From an uncultured Acidimicrobiales bacterium (GTDB lineage Bacteria; Actinomycetota; Acidimicrobiia; Acidimicrobiales; Aldehydirespiratoraceae): DNA of 37,261 nt. Both the position numbers and the translations under genes were made by a program. The stretch spans positions 1 through 37,261 of the forward strand of contig CAJQPN010000055.1 in NCBI GenBank assembly GCA_905480195.1. Reading direction: 5' to 3'. How positions within the stretch are numbered: the stretch's first letter is position 1; every line of letters starts with the position of its first letter. Positions 8,501 through 17,371 of this stretch are shown here, piece after piece. The notes under the pieces are model-generated. The model saw nothing but the letters and a program-made list of their open reading frames with translations. It ran no database searches and had not been told where the DNA came from.

Positions 8501-9334
8501 ATGCGCCACTTCAAACAGGTTGATGTCTTCACCGCAGAGCCGTACCGGGGAAACCCACTCGCGGTTGTGCTCGACGGTGCCGGGCTGTCCGACGACGAGA
8601 TGCAACGGTTCGCCAACTGGACGAACCTCAGCGAAACGACGTTCGTCGTTCCAACAACCGACCCGGCGGCGGACTACCGCGTCCGGATCTTCACAACCGA
8701 GACAGAGCTGCCGTTTGCGGGCCATCCCACGCTTGGAACCTGTCATGCATGGCTCGAGGCGGGTGGTGAGCCAAAGCGCGCCGGCACGATCATTCAGGAG
8801 TGTGGTGTCGGTCTCGTCACGCTGCGCCACACCGATCGACTGGCCTTTGCCGCTCCCCCACTGATCCGCAGCGGGCCGGTCGACGACGCCGATCTGACCG
8901 AAACGTGTGCGGTGCTCGACATCGATCCGTCAGCGGTCATGGCGGCTGCGTGGGCCGACAACGGCCCCGGCTGGATCGCCGTTGAACTCGCCGATGCGGA
9001 GGCCGTCCTCGCTCTCGAACCCGACATGGGGGCACGCCCCGATTACAAGATCGGGGTAGTGGGCGCCTATCCGATGGGCAACCCGGCCGCGATTGAGGTT
9101 CGGGCGCTCTTCAAGATGGGCGACGGCCCCGGCGCCGAAGACCCGGTGACGGGAAGTCTCAACGCAGCGCTCGCCCAGTGGCTTCTGGGCGCCGGGCGAC
9201 TGTCGTCGCCATACGTTGCGTCACAAGGCACCGTCCTCGGTCGAGCGGGGAAGGTCTACGTCGAACAAGCCGACGGTGAGATCTGGATCGGCGGCGACGT
9301 CGTCACGTGCATGGTCGGAGAGGTCGACCTGTGA
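8501..9334 (+). CDS. PhzF-family isomerase-like protein
   Basis: A 277-residue protein of the PhzF/diaminopimelate-epimerase fold. It begins with HFKQVDVFTAEPYRGNPLAVV, has the catalytic-type Glu at 45 (NLSETTFV), then FAGHPTLGTCHAWLE and the C-terminal-half EDPVTGSLNAALAQWLL, all hallmark segments. PhzF itself isomerises an intermediate of phenazine synthesis, but most family members stand outside phenazine clusters and have unknown substrates; there are no other phz genes here. ATG 8501 is chosen because it starts the conserved domain; the frame extends upstream into the SDR gene. Likely co-transcribed with the SDR. Confidence 0.87.
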   Translation: MRHFKQVDVFTAEPYRGNPLAVVLDGAGLSDDEMQRFANWTNLSETTFVVPTTDPAADYRVRIFTTETELPFAGHPTLGTCHAWLEAGGEPKRAGTIIQECGVGLVTLRHTDRLAFAAPPLIRSGPVDDADLTETCAVLDIDPSAVMAAAWADNGPGWIAVELADAEAVLALEPDMGARPDYKIGVVGAYPMGNPAAIEVRALFKMGDGPGAEDPVTGSLNAALAQWLLGAGRLSSPYVASQGTVLGRAGKVYVEQADGEIWIGGDVVTCMVGEVDL

Positions 9335-9371
9335 CCGCCTGAGTGGTAGCGAACCCGCAAGACAAGCCGGT

Positions 9372-10004
9372 TCAGTCGAACCTGACCTGGCAGAGACCGT
9401 GGTTGCAGTAACCCATCGGGTTCCGGTGCAGGTACTGCTGGTGATACTCCTCGGCAAAGTAGAAGTCCGGCGCATCAACGATCGTGGTGGCGATGTCGCC
9501 GAAACCCGAACCGCTCAACTTCTCCTGATAATGATCGAGACTCGCCTTGGCGGTCGCACGCTGATGGTCTGAATAGACGTAGATTTCGCTTCGGTACTGG
9601 GTGCCGATGTCATTGCCCTGCCGCATGAACTGGGTGGGGTCGTGGACCTCCCAGAAGATCTTCAAGAGTTCCGCGTACGACACCACGGTCGGGTCGAACA
9701 CGACCCGCACGACCTCGTTGTGTCCGGTGCGACCAGAGCACACCTCTTCGTAGAGCGGGTTCGGTGTGTAACCGCCTGCGTACCCAACCGCAGTGGTGTG
9801 GACACCTTCGAGTTGCCAGTAGAACCGCTCAGCCCCCCAAAAGCAGCCGAGACCGAACATGGCGATCTCGTGGCCGTCGGGCACCGGGCCGTCGAGTGGC
9901 GTGCCGAGGATCAGGTGGGCCGGTTGGATCGCAACCGGCTCGTCGCGACCGGGCAGGGCATCGGCGGGATCGGGCATGGTCTGCTTGTCGCGACCGAACA
10001 GCAT
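9372..10004 (-). CDS. msrA: Peptide methionine-S-sulfoxide reductase
   Basis: A 210-residue cytoplasmic repair enzyme that reduces the S-epimer of methionine sulfoxide in oxidised proteins. The catalytic motif GCFWGAER has its Cys at 54; [20 protein letters not shown], the [18 protein letters not shown] block and a C-terminal YCNHGLC (C200, C205, resolving/recycling cysteines) complete the family pattern. The N-terminal 45 residues before the catalytic domain are longer than in the minimal enzyme but common in MsrA of the long form. It stands alone between the PhzF-like gene, which ends 37 bases away, and the glycosidase, whose stop is about 100 bases upstream. Confidence 0.96.
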   Translation of the reverse strand: MLFGRDKQTMPDPADALPGRDEPVAIQPAHLILGTPLDGPVPDGHEIAMFGLGCFWGAERFYWQLEGVHTTAVGYAGGYTPNPLYEEVCSGRTGHNEVVRVVFDPTVVSYAELLKIFWEVHDPTQFMRQGNDIGTQYRSEIYVYSDHQRATAKASLDHYQEKLSGSGFGDIATTIVDAPDFYFAEEYHQQYLHRNPMGYCNHGLCQVRFD

Positions 10005-10106
10005 GAGGGGCTCCTTCGCAGGCTGCTGACGTGGCTAAACGCCGGAAGACCCCTCCATCATGCCGTGCGGTCCTGCACTCGGCACCAAACCCACGACCCG
10101 GCCACG

Positions 10107-12650
10107 CTACGAGGGCACGCGATCGACAAGCCGGGTCGACTCGCCGGTGATGACGACCTCAATCGCTCCACCGAATTCACGCGACGAACGGCCGACCCAG
10201 ACGCGGTAACGACCCGGGTCGACGTACCACCCCGGTTCGGCCCGGTGCAGCGCACCGGCGGCGGCCGGCACGAAACGATTTCCGATCCGCTCGGTCCAGG
10301 AGTGATCCGACGGGTCGTAGTACGCGAAGTCACGCGCTGAGAGTTCGAACGAGACGGTGGACGAGCAACCTGGGTCGAGTTCAAGCTTCCGAAACGCCTT
10401 GAGTTCGCGAACGGGACGTTGCACTGCCGGATCCACCGCCTCGACGTAGACCTGCACGACCTCGCTCCCTCGGCGGCTCCCAGTGTTCGTGAGCACGACG
10501 TCAAATGCGAGGCCGTCACCAGCGGACACAGATGCAGATGCGGGAACACCACCGATCTCGAACGTGGTGTAGCCGAGTCCCGAACCGAACGCGACCGCCG
10601 GCTCGAGCCCCAGCACGTCGTGCCAGCGATGACCACAAAACACGGACTCGCCGTAGCGGACCTCGCTGTTCTCGCCCGGGTAGTTGGTGAAGGCAGCGAA
10701 GTGCTCGTAACGGGCGCCGATGGTGGTAGGGGCCCGACCGTGCGGCTCTTGATCGCCCACGAGCATGTCGACGACTGCTTCGCCCATCTCCTGACCGGCA
10801 AAGCCAACGTTGAGCACCGCAGCCGGGTCGTCGATCCAGTCCAGGCTGTGAGGCGAACCGGCGTTGAGTACAACGACCGTGCGCGGGTTGGCGGCAGCCA
10901 CGGCCCTGATCAGCTCGGGCTGCCCGCCCGGCAGCTCCCACAAGTCCCGGTCTCGACCCTCGGTTTCCCAGTCGTCGTTGGTTCCGGCGACCACGAGTGC
11001 CACGTCGCACTCCTTCGCGAGTGCCACGGCCTCGCCGAGGAGATCGCGTTCGACGAGCGCCTTGCAGCCGACGATCACCCCAGCCAGCAGGATCGCACCT
11101 TCGTTGCGGAACTCGATCTCCACCACGGTCTCCGCACCGGCCACGAGATCGATATCGGCCGACATCTCGATCGTGCCAAAGCCAAAAAACGACTCGCCCC
11201 GCTCGAGGTCGGCAGCGGTCGCGTCGAGCACAACATCGCCGTTCACGCGCACCAGGCCCCGTCCCGACTCGGTGATGGTGAACCGGTGGGGACCAGAGAC
11301 CTCAGGGATGATGGTGGCGGTCATGTGGGCCGACCACCGCTCGGCATCGATGCCGTCGGCCGGTGCGCCGAACGCCCGCAGCGCGGTTCGGTTGCCGTGG
11401 CTGACGGCGTCGGGCTCACCGTCAAAGCCCCACGTGTCGTTGCGATACTCGGTGATGGTCGATCCCCGCAGGAGCGGCCGCGTGATCGGCGGGACAGTCC
11501 GATCGATGTCAACACCCCGGGCGAAGCGCACGTCGAGATCAGGGAAGCGATCCTGGAGTGCATCGAGCGGTGACGACCGGTGGTAGGCCCGAACGTTCGC
11601 AGAGCCGCCACCCATCACCTTTGCGTGCATGGCGTTCGGACCGATGACCGCGACCGACTCGACCGTCGCCATGTCGAGTGGCAGCAGCCCATCGTTGCGA
11701 TACAGCACCGAACCTGCTGCGGCAGCTCGCCGGATCAGGATGCGATCTTCAGGCCGGTCGAGAGGCTTCTCGGGTTCGCCTCCGACTCCATCGAGCACAC
11801 CCGTTCGCTCCATCAACCGAAGCAGATCGTCAACGATGACATCAACATCGACCTGATCGACCCGGCCTTGCTCCATCGCTGCGTGGAGCTTGTCTCCGTA
11901 GAAGCGCCCTTTACCCGGCATCTCAAGCGTGAGCTGCGCAGCGACGCCACCGTCGGTCGAGCCGTTGGCAAACCAGTCGGTGATGATCATGCCGTCGAAT
12001 CCCCACTCGCCGCGGAGCACCTTCTTGAGCAACCACTCGTGTTCCGAGCAGTAGACGCCGTTGAGACGGTTGTAGGCGGTCATCACACCCCAGGCGCCAC
12101 CCTCGCGGACGGCGATCTCGAACGGCAGCAGGGCGACTTCCCGCATGGTGCGCTCGTCGATCACCGAATCGATCGTGTTGCGTTCGAACTCGGAGTCGTT
12201 CCCCACGAAGTGCTTCGGTGTGGTGGCGACATCGTGGGACTGGACCCCTCGGATGAACGCAGCAGCGATCTTGCCCGACAGCAACGGATCTTCGCTGTAA
12301 CACTCGAAGTTGCGGCCGCCCTTCGGTGAGCGATGCAGGTTGATCGTGGGTGCGAGCAGCACGTGTGAGGACTTAGCTCTCGCCTCAGCGCCCAGCAGAG
12401 CGCCGAGCTCCTCCGTCAAGTCGACGTCCCACGAGGCGCCGAGTGAGGCACCCGAGGGAATACACGCCGTCGGAGTACCCGTGCCCATGAGGCCGTCACC
12501 CCGAGCGCCATTGGGCCCGTCGGTGACTTTCAGCGCGGGAATGCCGAGGCGTTCGATCGGCGCCGTGTGCCACATGTCGTCGCCTGCGAGGAAGTGGGCT
12601 TTCTCCTCGATGGTCATCTGGGACCGGAGCGCATCGGTACGTTCGGACAT
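10107..12650 (-). CDS. Glycoside hydrolase family 3 beta-glucosidase-like enzyme with PA14 insert
   Basis: An 847-residue protein with the order GH3 N-terminal barrel (about 10-290), GH3 C-terminal alpha/beta sandwich, an inserted PA14-like module (about 395-530) and a C-terminal fibronectin type III-like domain. Visible active-site features are KVTDGPNGAR near 41-50, PKHFVGND at 145-152 and the nucleophile D225 in GFDGMIITDWFA. The PA14 insertion is known from a subgroup of beta-glucosidases, where it shapes the substrate pocket. No signal peptide is seen (MSERTDALRSQMTIEEK), so it likely acts inside the cell on imported oligosaccharides or glycosides; no sugar transporter is nearby. It diverges from the deacylase gene with a 64-base gap. 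Confidence 0.93.
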   Translation of the reverse strand: MSERTDALRSQMTIEEKAHFLAGDDMWHTAPIERLGIPALKVTDGPNGARGDGLMGTGTPTACIPSGASLGASWDVDLTEELGALLGAEARAKSSHVLLAPTINLHRSPKGGRNFECYSEDPLLSGKIAAAFIRGVQSHDVATTPKHFVGNDSEFERNTIDSVIDERTMREVALLPFEIAVREGGAWGVMTAYNRLNGVYCSEHEWLLKKVLRGEWGFDGMIITDWFANGSTDGGVAAQLTLEMPGKGRFYGDKLHAAMEQGRVDQVDVDVIVDDLLRLMERTGVLDGVGGEPEKPLDRPEDRILIRRAAAAGSVLYRNDGLLPLDMATVESVAVIGPNAMHAKVMGGGSANVRAYHRSSPLDALQDRFPDLDVRFARGVDIDRTVPPITRPLLRGSTITEYRNDTWGFDGEPDAVSHGNRTALRAFGAPADGIDAERWSAHMTATIIPEVSGPHRFTITESGRGLVRVNGDVVLDATAADLERGESFFGFGTIEMSADIDLVAGAETVVEIEFRNEGAILLAGVIVGCKALVERDLLGEAVALAKECDVALVVAGTNDDWETEGRDRDLWELPGGQPELIRAVAAANPRTVVVLNAGSPHSLDWIDDPAAVLNVGFAGQEMGEAVVDMLVGDQEPHGRAPTTIGARYEHFAAFTNYPGENSEVRYGESVFCGHRWHDVLGLEPAVAFGSGLGYTTFEIGGVPASASVSAGDGLAFDVVLTNTGSRRGSEVVQVYVEAVDPAVQRPVRELKAFRKLELDPGCSSTVSFELSARDFAYYDPSDHSWTERIGNRFVPAAAGALHRAEPGWYVDPGRYRVWVGRSSREFGGAIEVVITGESTRLVDRVPS

Positions 12651-12714
12651 CTTCGCAATCGTAGGTGACGATCCGGACCTGACGGGCCGTCAGGCCGGTC
12701 ACTACGATGGCGAG

Positions 12715-14460
12715 ATGTTGGACATCCTGATCACAGGCGGCACGGTCGTCGACGGTACCGGCGCCGACGGGTTCACCGCCGACGTCGGCATCAAGGACGG
12801 TCGCATCGTCGCAGTGCGGACGGCTAGCGACGGTGGTGTCGCCGACGAGGCCGTAGAGACGATCGACGCGACCGGCCAGATCGTCTGCCCCGGGTTCGTC
12901 GACCCGCACACGCACTACGACGCCCAGATCTTCTGGGATCCGTATTCGACACCGTCCAACCTTTTCGGTGTCACGTCGATGGTTGCAGGCAACTGTGGCT
13001 TCTCGCTCGCCCCGCTTGGCGACGCGTCCGACGGTGAGTACCTCAAACACATGATGACCAAGGTGGAAGGTATGGCCCTCGAGGCCCTCGAACTCGGTGT
13101 GCCGTGGAACTGGTCGAGCTTCGCCGAATACCTTGACCGGGTTGAGGCGAGCGGCACCGCCATCAACATCGCCTTTATGGTCGGCCACTCCGCCATCCGC
13201 CGTCAGGTGATGAAGGACGACGCCGTCGGTAAGGAAGCAACCCCGGAGCAGCGAGCCCAGATGCGGGCCCTGCTAAAGGAGTCGATCGAAGCCGGCGGGT
13301 TTGGCTTCTCGACGGGACGTTCGTTCACCCACTCCGACGCTGATGGTCAGCCGGTGCCGAGCCGATGGGCCGCATGGGACGAGGTTCTCGAACTTTGCGA
13401 GGAGACCTCGCTGCACGAGGGCACCACACTCGAGTGGGTCGCCGACGGCTGCCTCAACGGGTTCAACGACGACGAAGTCGAGCTGATGACCAAGATGTCG
13501 GTCACCGCGAATCGGCCGATCAACTGGAACGTCCTCACTATCGACTCGGCCCGGCCCGAGGCCTACCAGAACCAACTCGAGGCCTGCGAGAGGGCCACCG
13601 AAGCCGGTGCCAAGGTCATGGCCCTCACTATGCCGGTCCTGGTGGGGATGAACATGAGCCTCGGCACGTTCTGCGCACTCTTTCAGCTGCCGGGCTGGAT
13701 GGATTATTTCACTATCGGCATCGAGGCCCGCATGGAAAAGCTCCGCGACCCCGAGATCGTCACCTGGCTCGAGAACCAGGCCGCGCGGCCTGAGGCCGGC
13801 GTGTTCTCTCGACTCACCGGCTGGGACAACTACATGGTCGGCGACACCTACTCCGAAGCCAACGAGGGCCTCAAAGGCCGCACTCTCGGTGAGATCGCCC
13901 GCGAGCGGGGCCAGCGTTCGTTCCACACGATGGTCGAGATCTCACTCAACGACGACCTCCGCACTGTGTGGTGGCCACTCCCGACCGACGACGACGCCGA
14001 GTCCTGGCGGCTTCGCGCCGCCGCCTGGGAGCACCCCAACGTGATGATCGGTGGCTCCGATGCCGGTGCCCATCTCGACCGCATGGCCGGGGCGCCCTAC
14101 ACCGCGGCATGGCTGGCCGACTGCCTGCGCGGCCGTCAGCTCACGTCGATGGAGAACGCCGTGCGTCACCTCACCGACGTACCCGCTCGCCTGTTCGGCT
14201 TCACCGACCGGGGCCGCATCGCCGAGGGGTGGTACGCCGACGTGGTCATCTTCGATCCAGCGCAAGTCGGCGCCACCGAGGTCGAGCTCGTATTCGACCT
14301 GCCCGGTGAGTCCAAGCGTCTTTGGAGCGAGGCGACCGGTATCAGCCGCGTGATCGTCAACGGCGTGGTCAGCGTCGCCGACGGGAAGGCCACCGGCACC
14401 ACCGCCGGAAAAGTCATGCGGGCCGGAATCGACACCGAAACGGTGACCGCCGCCAGGTGA
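12715..14460 (+). CDS. N-acyl-D-amino-acid deacylase-like amidohydrolase
   Basis: A 581-residue metal-dependent hydrolase of the amidohydrolase superfamily. It opens with MLDILITGGTVVDGTGADGF, has the metal-binding H65-x-H67 (VDPHTHYDAQ), a GNCGFS segment near 97, MVGHSAIR, ASDAGAHLDRM-type residues near 450 (GGSDAGAHLD), and ends with a beta-sandwich (GRIAEGWYADVVIFDP). This is the D-aminoacylase subgroup, which removes acyl groups from N-acyl-D-amino acids; homologues also act on N-substituted amino acids and other amides, so the exact substrate is open. ATG 12715 is taken because the conserved N-terminus begins there; the frame runs much further upstream antisense to the glycosidase. Confidence 0.88.
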   Translation: MLDILITGGTVVDGTGADGFTADVGIKDGRIVAVRTASDGGVADEAVETIDATGQIVCPGFVDPHTHYDAQIFWDPYSTPSNLFGVTSMVAGNCGFSLAPLGDASDGEYLKHMMTKVEGMALEALELGVPWNWSSFAEYLDRVEASGTAINIAFMVGHSAIRRQVMKDDAVGKEATPEQRAQMRALLKESIEAGGFGFSTGRSFTHSDADGQPVPSRWAAWDEVLELCEETSLHEGTTLEWVADGCLNGFNDDEVELMTKMSVTANRPINWNVLTIDSARPEAYQNQLEACERATEAGAKVMALTMPVLVGMNMSLGTFCALFQLPGWMDYFTIGIEARMEKLRDPEIVTWLENQAARPEAGVFSRLTGWDNYMVGDTYSEANEGLKGRTLGEIARERGQRSFHTMVEISLNDDLRTVWWPLPTDDDAESWRLRAAAWEHPNVMIGGSDAGAHLDRMAGAPYTAAWLADCLRGRQLTSMENAVRHLTDVPARLFGFTDRGRIAEGWYADVVIFDPAQVGATEVELVFDLPGESKRLWSEATGISRVIVNGVVSVADGKATGTTAGKVMRAGIDTETVTAAR

Positions 14461-14473
14461 CACCGGGTCGAGA

Positions 14474-14935
14474 TCAAGTCACCGGGACATCCCGGAGCTG
14501 GCGCCATCGCGACGTCGCAGTGGTGAGCAGTTCGCCACCGGCGCCGACGATCGCTCCCTCGACATAGAGGTCACGGCCGTCGACTTCGCGTAGACGCGCC
14601 CGTACCACGACTTCGTCCGCAATCGGGACGGGTCGACGGTACGCGAGCTGCATCTCGGCGGTCACACACGGGGCGTTTCCAGCATTGTCCCCAAGCCCAA
14701 GCTGGGCAGCTACCCCCATCGTCTCGTCGAGCATCGTCGCCTGAATCCCACCGTGCACGACGGTGTCGACACCGCAATGGTGGGGGTCGGTCAGATGGCG
14801 CGACTCGATCGTGCCGTCGGGATACTGCATGAACATCATCCGCAAACCCTGATCGTTGTTTTGGCCGCAGCCGAAACAACGACCGACTGCTGCTCGGTCA
14901 ATGGTGACAGGTTCGGGAGCGCCGAGAGGTTGCAT
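14474..14935 (-). CDS. PaaI-type hotdog-fold thioesterase
   Basis: A 153-residue single-hotdog protein. The CFGCGQNNDQGLRM segment (residues 20-33) near the start, HGGIQATMLDETMG (61-74) with the catalytic-type HGG and D70/E71, and the downstream CVTAEMQLAYRRPVPI strand are typical of acyl-CoA thioesterases of the PaaI/4HBT group. It should hydrolyse an acyl- or aryl-CoA thioester in the cytoplasm; the acyl chain is not predictable. The gene converges on the deacylase gene (stop to stop, 13 bases) and lies 132 bases downstream of the isochorismatase-fold gene. No recognised element lies in that gap. Confidence 0.85.
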   Translation of the reverse strand: MQPLGAPEPVTIDRAAVGRCFGCGQNNDQGLRMMFMQYPDGTIESRHLTDPHHCGVDTVVHGGIQATMLDETMGVAAQLGLGDNAGNAPCVTAEMQLAYRRPVPIADEVVVRARLREVDGRDLYVEGAIVGAGGELLTTATSRWRQLRDVPVT

Positions 14936-15067
14936 GACCGCACCCTAGGTGGACGAACGAGGAGGCATCAGACTCGCCGCGAAGGCCAGACCACGTCCGG
15001 CGTCATCGGGGTGAGCACCACCGGGCCGGCCAATCGCGCCAAGCAGCCAGTTCCTTGCGCGGTTGCG

Positions 15068-15685
15068 TCAGCTCCAGGTTGCGACGAGTTCAGCCGTGGT
15101 AGTGATCGTGGCGAGCAGTGCGATCGTGTTGTCGAGCACCGAGTCTCCGTAGTCGACCGGTACCCCCACGACCGCGTCGCGCGGCACCACCACCTGGTAG
15201 CCAAGATCGACTGCGACGAGCACGAGGCCGAGAATTCCGATGTTGATCGAGTTCCCAACGGCGACCACGGTACGAATGCCACAGTTCCTGAGAACCTGAT
15301 CGAGCTCAGTCGAAACGAACGGTGTCAAGCCGTGGCTGCGCGGCAACACGAGATCGCCGGGATCAGCCAACAGCTCCGGGATGAGTTCGGTGCCGGGCTG
15401 CCCGCGATCGAGACGGTCGCCGTTGAGCTCAGCCGCCGCAGCAAGGACGCGGGCGTTCGCTGCCGACCCTCGCCGATCGGGTCGGAACTCGGCAGTGCAG
15501 TGCACGATCGTGGCGCCCGCCGTCCGAGCCGCAGCACAGAGTTGACCAGCCCGAGCCGAAAGATTGATCGCTTCGGCTGCATCGCGCAGTTCCGGTAGCG
15601 CAGCGAGGTCGCCGGAGACGCCGCGCTGCAGTTCCATCGTGAGCACGGCGGTCGAGACCGGATCGAGCAAATCCGACAATTCCAC
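15068..15685 (-). CDS. Isochorismatase-fold protein lacking the catalytic triad
   Basis: A 205-residue protein with the overall strand order of cysteine hydrolases: STAVLTMELQRGV at the start, ATIVHCTAEFRPDRRG, a central LPRSHGLTPFVSTELDQVLRNCGI, and VVAVGNSINIGILGLVLVAVDLGYQVVVPRDAVVG. In active isochorismatases and nicotinamidases the corresponding sites are Asp (D-x-Q), Lys (before the S-x-F-x-x-T-x-L motif) and Cys (G-x-x-T-x-x-C-V). Here they read Glu, no Lys, and Gly (GNSINIGI). The fold is clear, but the known hydrolytic mechanism is not possible, so it is probably a binding or regulatory homologue. Checked directly on the DNA: the Cys position is GGA. Confidence 0.75.
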   Translation of the reverse strand: MELSDLLDPVSTAVLTMELQRGVSGDLAALPELRDAAEAINLSARAGQLCAAARTAGATIVHCTAEFRPDRRGSAANARVLAAAAELNGDRLDRGQPGTELIPELLADPGDLVLPRSHGLTPFVSTELDQVLRNCGIRTVVAVGNSINIGILGLVLVAVDLGYQVVVPRDAVVGVPVDYGDSVLDNTIALLATITTTAELVATWS

Positions 15686-15813
15686 ACCCGCAGTCTCGCG
15701 TACTCGATCCTTGACGCCGGGAAACTCGAATCAAACCCGCCGAGGAATGGCCCTGCGGATCCCTCTACGCTGCAAACGATCGTTGGAACACACACCACCG
15801 AGAGGGAACCTCA

Positions 15814-16836
15814 ATGCGCCGCATGCGACGTGTACTGGCTGCGATCGTGCTGTTCGCTGTTTCCTGCGGTAGTAGCGAGACCGAAGATCTTCTGACCGAA
15901 CTCGGGCTCAGCGAGCAGGAGGCTGCGTGCCTCACCCGCGAGTACGAAGCCCGTGATCTCGACGTCGACAAGCTCCTTCGAGCCGACAACAGCACCGACC
16001 TCACCAACGAGGAATTGACCGGCCGAACCGATGTCGCAGCGCTGTGTTTTGCCCCGTCGATCGACGAGGACAACAACGCAGGCGAGGACACCAACGCCGA
16101 GGACACCAACGCAGGAAGTGATGGCACGGGGGATGATCCCGACACCGAGAGCTCGTCAGAAGCCGACAACGCCGACACCAGCGCCAAAGAGCTGAGCCCG
16201 CTCGAGCAGGCGCTAATCGACACGCTGGAGGCAGAAGGCCTTGACCCAGTGGCTGGCCGTTGCCTCCTCACCGAGCTCGAGGCAGCCGGTTTCTCGATCT
16301 TCGACCTAATGACCCTTGGACTTGACCCGGGCGCCGAACCCGACGCCGAGATGATCGCCGCGTTCCTCCGCTGCGGCGACGAGTTTGTCGAGGCCGGAAT
16401 CATGGACCTTGGCGACGTCTTCAACAGCGGTGCCTTCAGCGAGTCCAGCGGAGGCATCGACACCTACGGCGACGATCCCAGACTCGACGGCCTCTGGGAC
16501 GCATGTGGCAGCGGCGACCGGACGGCATGCGACGAGCTGTACTGGGAGGCGCCGATCGGCTCCGAATACGAAAACTTCGCACGTAGCTGCGGTGGCACAC
16601 TCGAAGGTTCCAACGATGGCTCCTGTGCGGAGGCCTACCGCGGTTCCGACGCGGCCTACGGCGATGATCCCCGCCTCGATGCCCTCTACGACAGCTGTGC
16701 CGACGGCGACATGGCCGCCTGCGACGAGCTGTACTGGGAGGCGCCCGTGTACTCCGAGTACGAGATGTTCGGCAACCTGTGCGGAGATCGCAGCGAGTAC
16801 TTCCTCTTCGGCGACTGCGAGGCCGCGTTCGACTGA
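15814..16836 (+). CDS. Secreted acidic Cys-repeat protein, probable lipoprotein
   Basis: A 340-residue protein with a signal segment MRRMRRVLAAIVLFAVSC; C18 could be lipidated, though the lipobox (AVSC) is weak. The rest is strongly acidic. Residues 24-80 and 131-190 are two related helical units, each with one Cys pair (C39/C78, C150/C187). A low-complexity Asn/Asp/Glu/Thr linker lies at 83-125. Residues 217-340 are two copies of a 60-64 residue unit starting YGDDPRLD and containing ACDELYWEAP; each has four Cys with equal spacing (231/239/259/271 and 295/303/323/335). All twelve Cys therefore fall in pairs likely to form disulfides outside the cell. The YGDDP repeat recurs in actinobacterial envelope proteins; function unknown. 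GAGAGGGAACC-type purine-rich sequence precedes the ATG. Confidence 0.75.
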   Translation: MRRMRRVLAAIVLFAVSCGSSETEDLLTELGLSEQEAACLTREYEARDLDVDKLLRADNSTDLTNEELTGRTDVAALCFAPSIDEDNNAGEDTNAEDTNAGSDGTGDDPDTESSSEADNADTSAKELSPLEQALIDTLEAEGLDPVAGRCLLTELEAAGFSIFDLMTLGLDPGAEPDAEMIAAFLRCGDEFVEAGIMDLGDVFNSGAFSESSGGIDTYGDDPRLDGLWDACGSGDRTACDELYWEAPIGSEYENFARSCGGTLEGSNDGSCAEAYRGSDAAYGDDPRLDALYDSCADGDMAACDELYWEAPVYSEYEMFGNLCGDRSEYFLFGDCEAAFD

Positions 16837-16870
16837 TGCTGCAGCACGAAGCCTCGTCGGCGGGCCAGAC

Positions 16871-17371
16871 TCAGAACTCGGCCCGATCCTCGGCCGGTTT
16901 GTGCAACTCGAATGCTGCATGCAGCACCATGACTGCCTGCTCGGTCTGATCCTCACGCACAACACACGAGATCCGAATCGCCGATGTCGAGATCATCTCG
17001 ATATTGATCCCTGCGTTCGACAAGGTCTCGAACATCGTGGCCGCGACACCAGGATTGGTCTGCATGCCTGCGCCGATGAGACTCACCCGACCGATGTTGG
17101 AATCGGTGACCGACCCTGTCGCACCAATTTCACTGACGAGGGCGGCAACGGTCGGTTCGGCGATGCCAACCTGCTCGTGAGGCAAGGTAAAGCTGATATC
17201 GGTGGCGCCATCAGCCGAAACGTTCTGCACGATCATGTCGACGTTGATCCCAGCATCGGCGAGGGTACGGAACAAACGGGCCGCAACACCGGGCTTGTCG
17301 GGCACGCCCGAGACGGTCATCTTCGCCTCGGAGGTGTCGTGTGTAACCGCAGAAATGATTGCGTTTTCCAT
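16871..17371 (-). CDS. lysC: Aspartate kinase beta subunit from an in-frame internal start (predicted)
   Basis: Inside lysC, Met246 (ATG at 17371-17369 on the minus strand) is preceded by a perfect AGGAGG at 17382-17377 with a 5-base gap. It would give a 166-residue protein, MENAIISAVTHDTSEAK onward, consisting of both ACT domains and nothing else. This matches the known alpha2-beta2 aspartate kinases of Corynebacterium and Bacillus, whose beta chain is made from an internal start at the same domain boundary. The site is visible in the sequence; that it is used here is inference. Confidence 0.7.
   Translation of the reverse strand: MENAIISAVTHDTSEAKMTVSGVPDKPGVAARLFRTLADAGINVDMIVQNVSADGATDISFTLPHEQVGIAEPTVAALVSEIGATGSVTDSNIGRVSLIGAGMQTNPGVAATMFETLSNAGINIEMISTSAIRISCVVREDQTEQAVMVLHAAFELHKPAEDRAEF

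Noticed and set aside
14936..15067. 132-base gap between two minus-strand genes as a regulatory RNA
   Set aside because: No strong inverted repeat, promoter consensus or short ORF with a Shine-Dalgarno could be seen in it.
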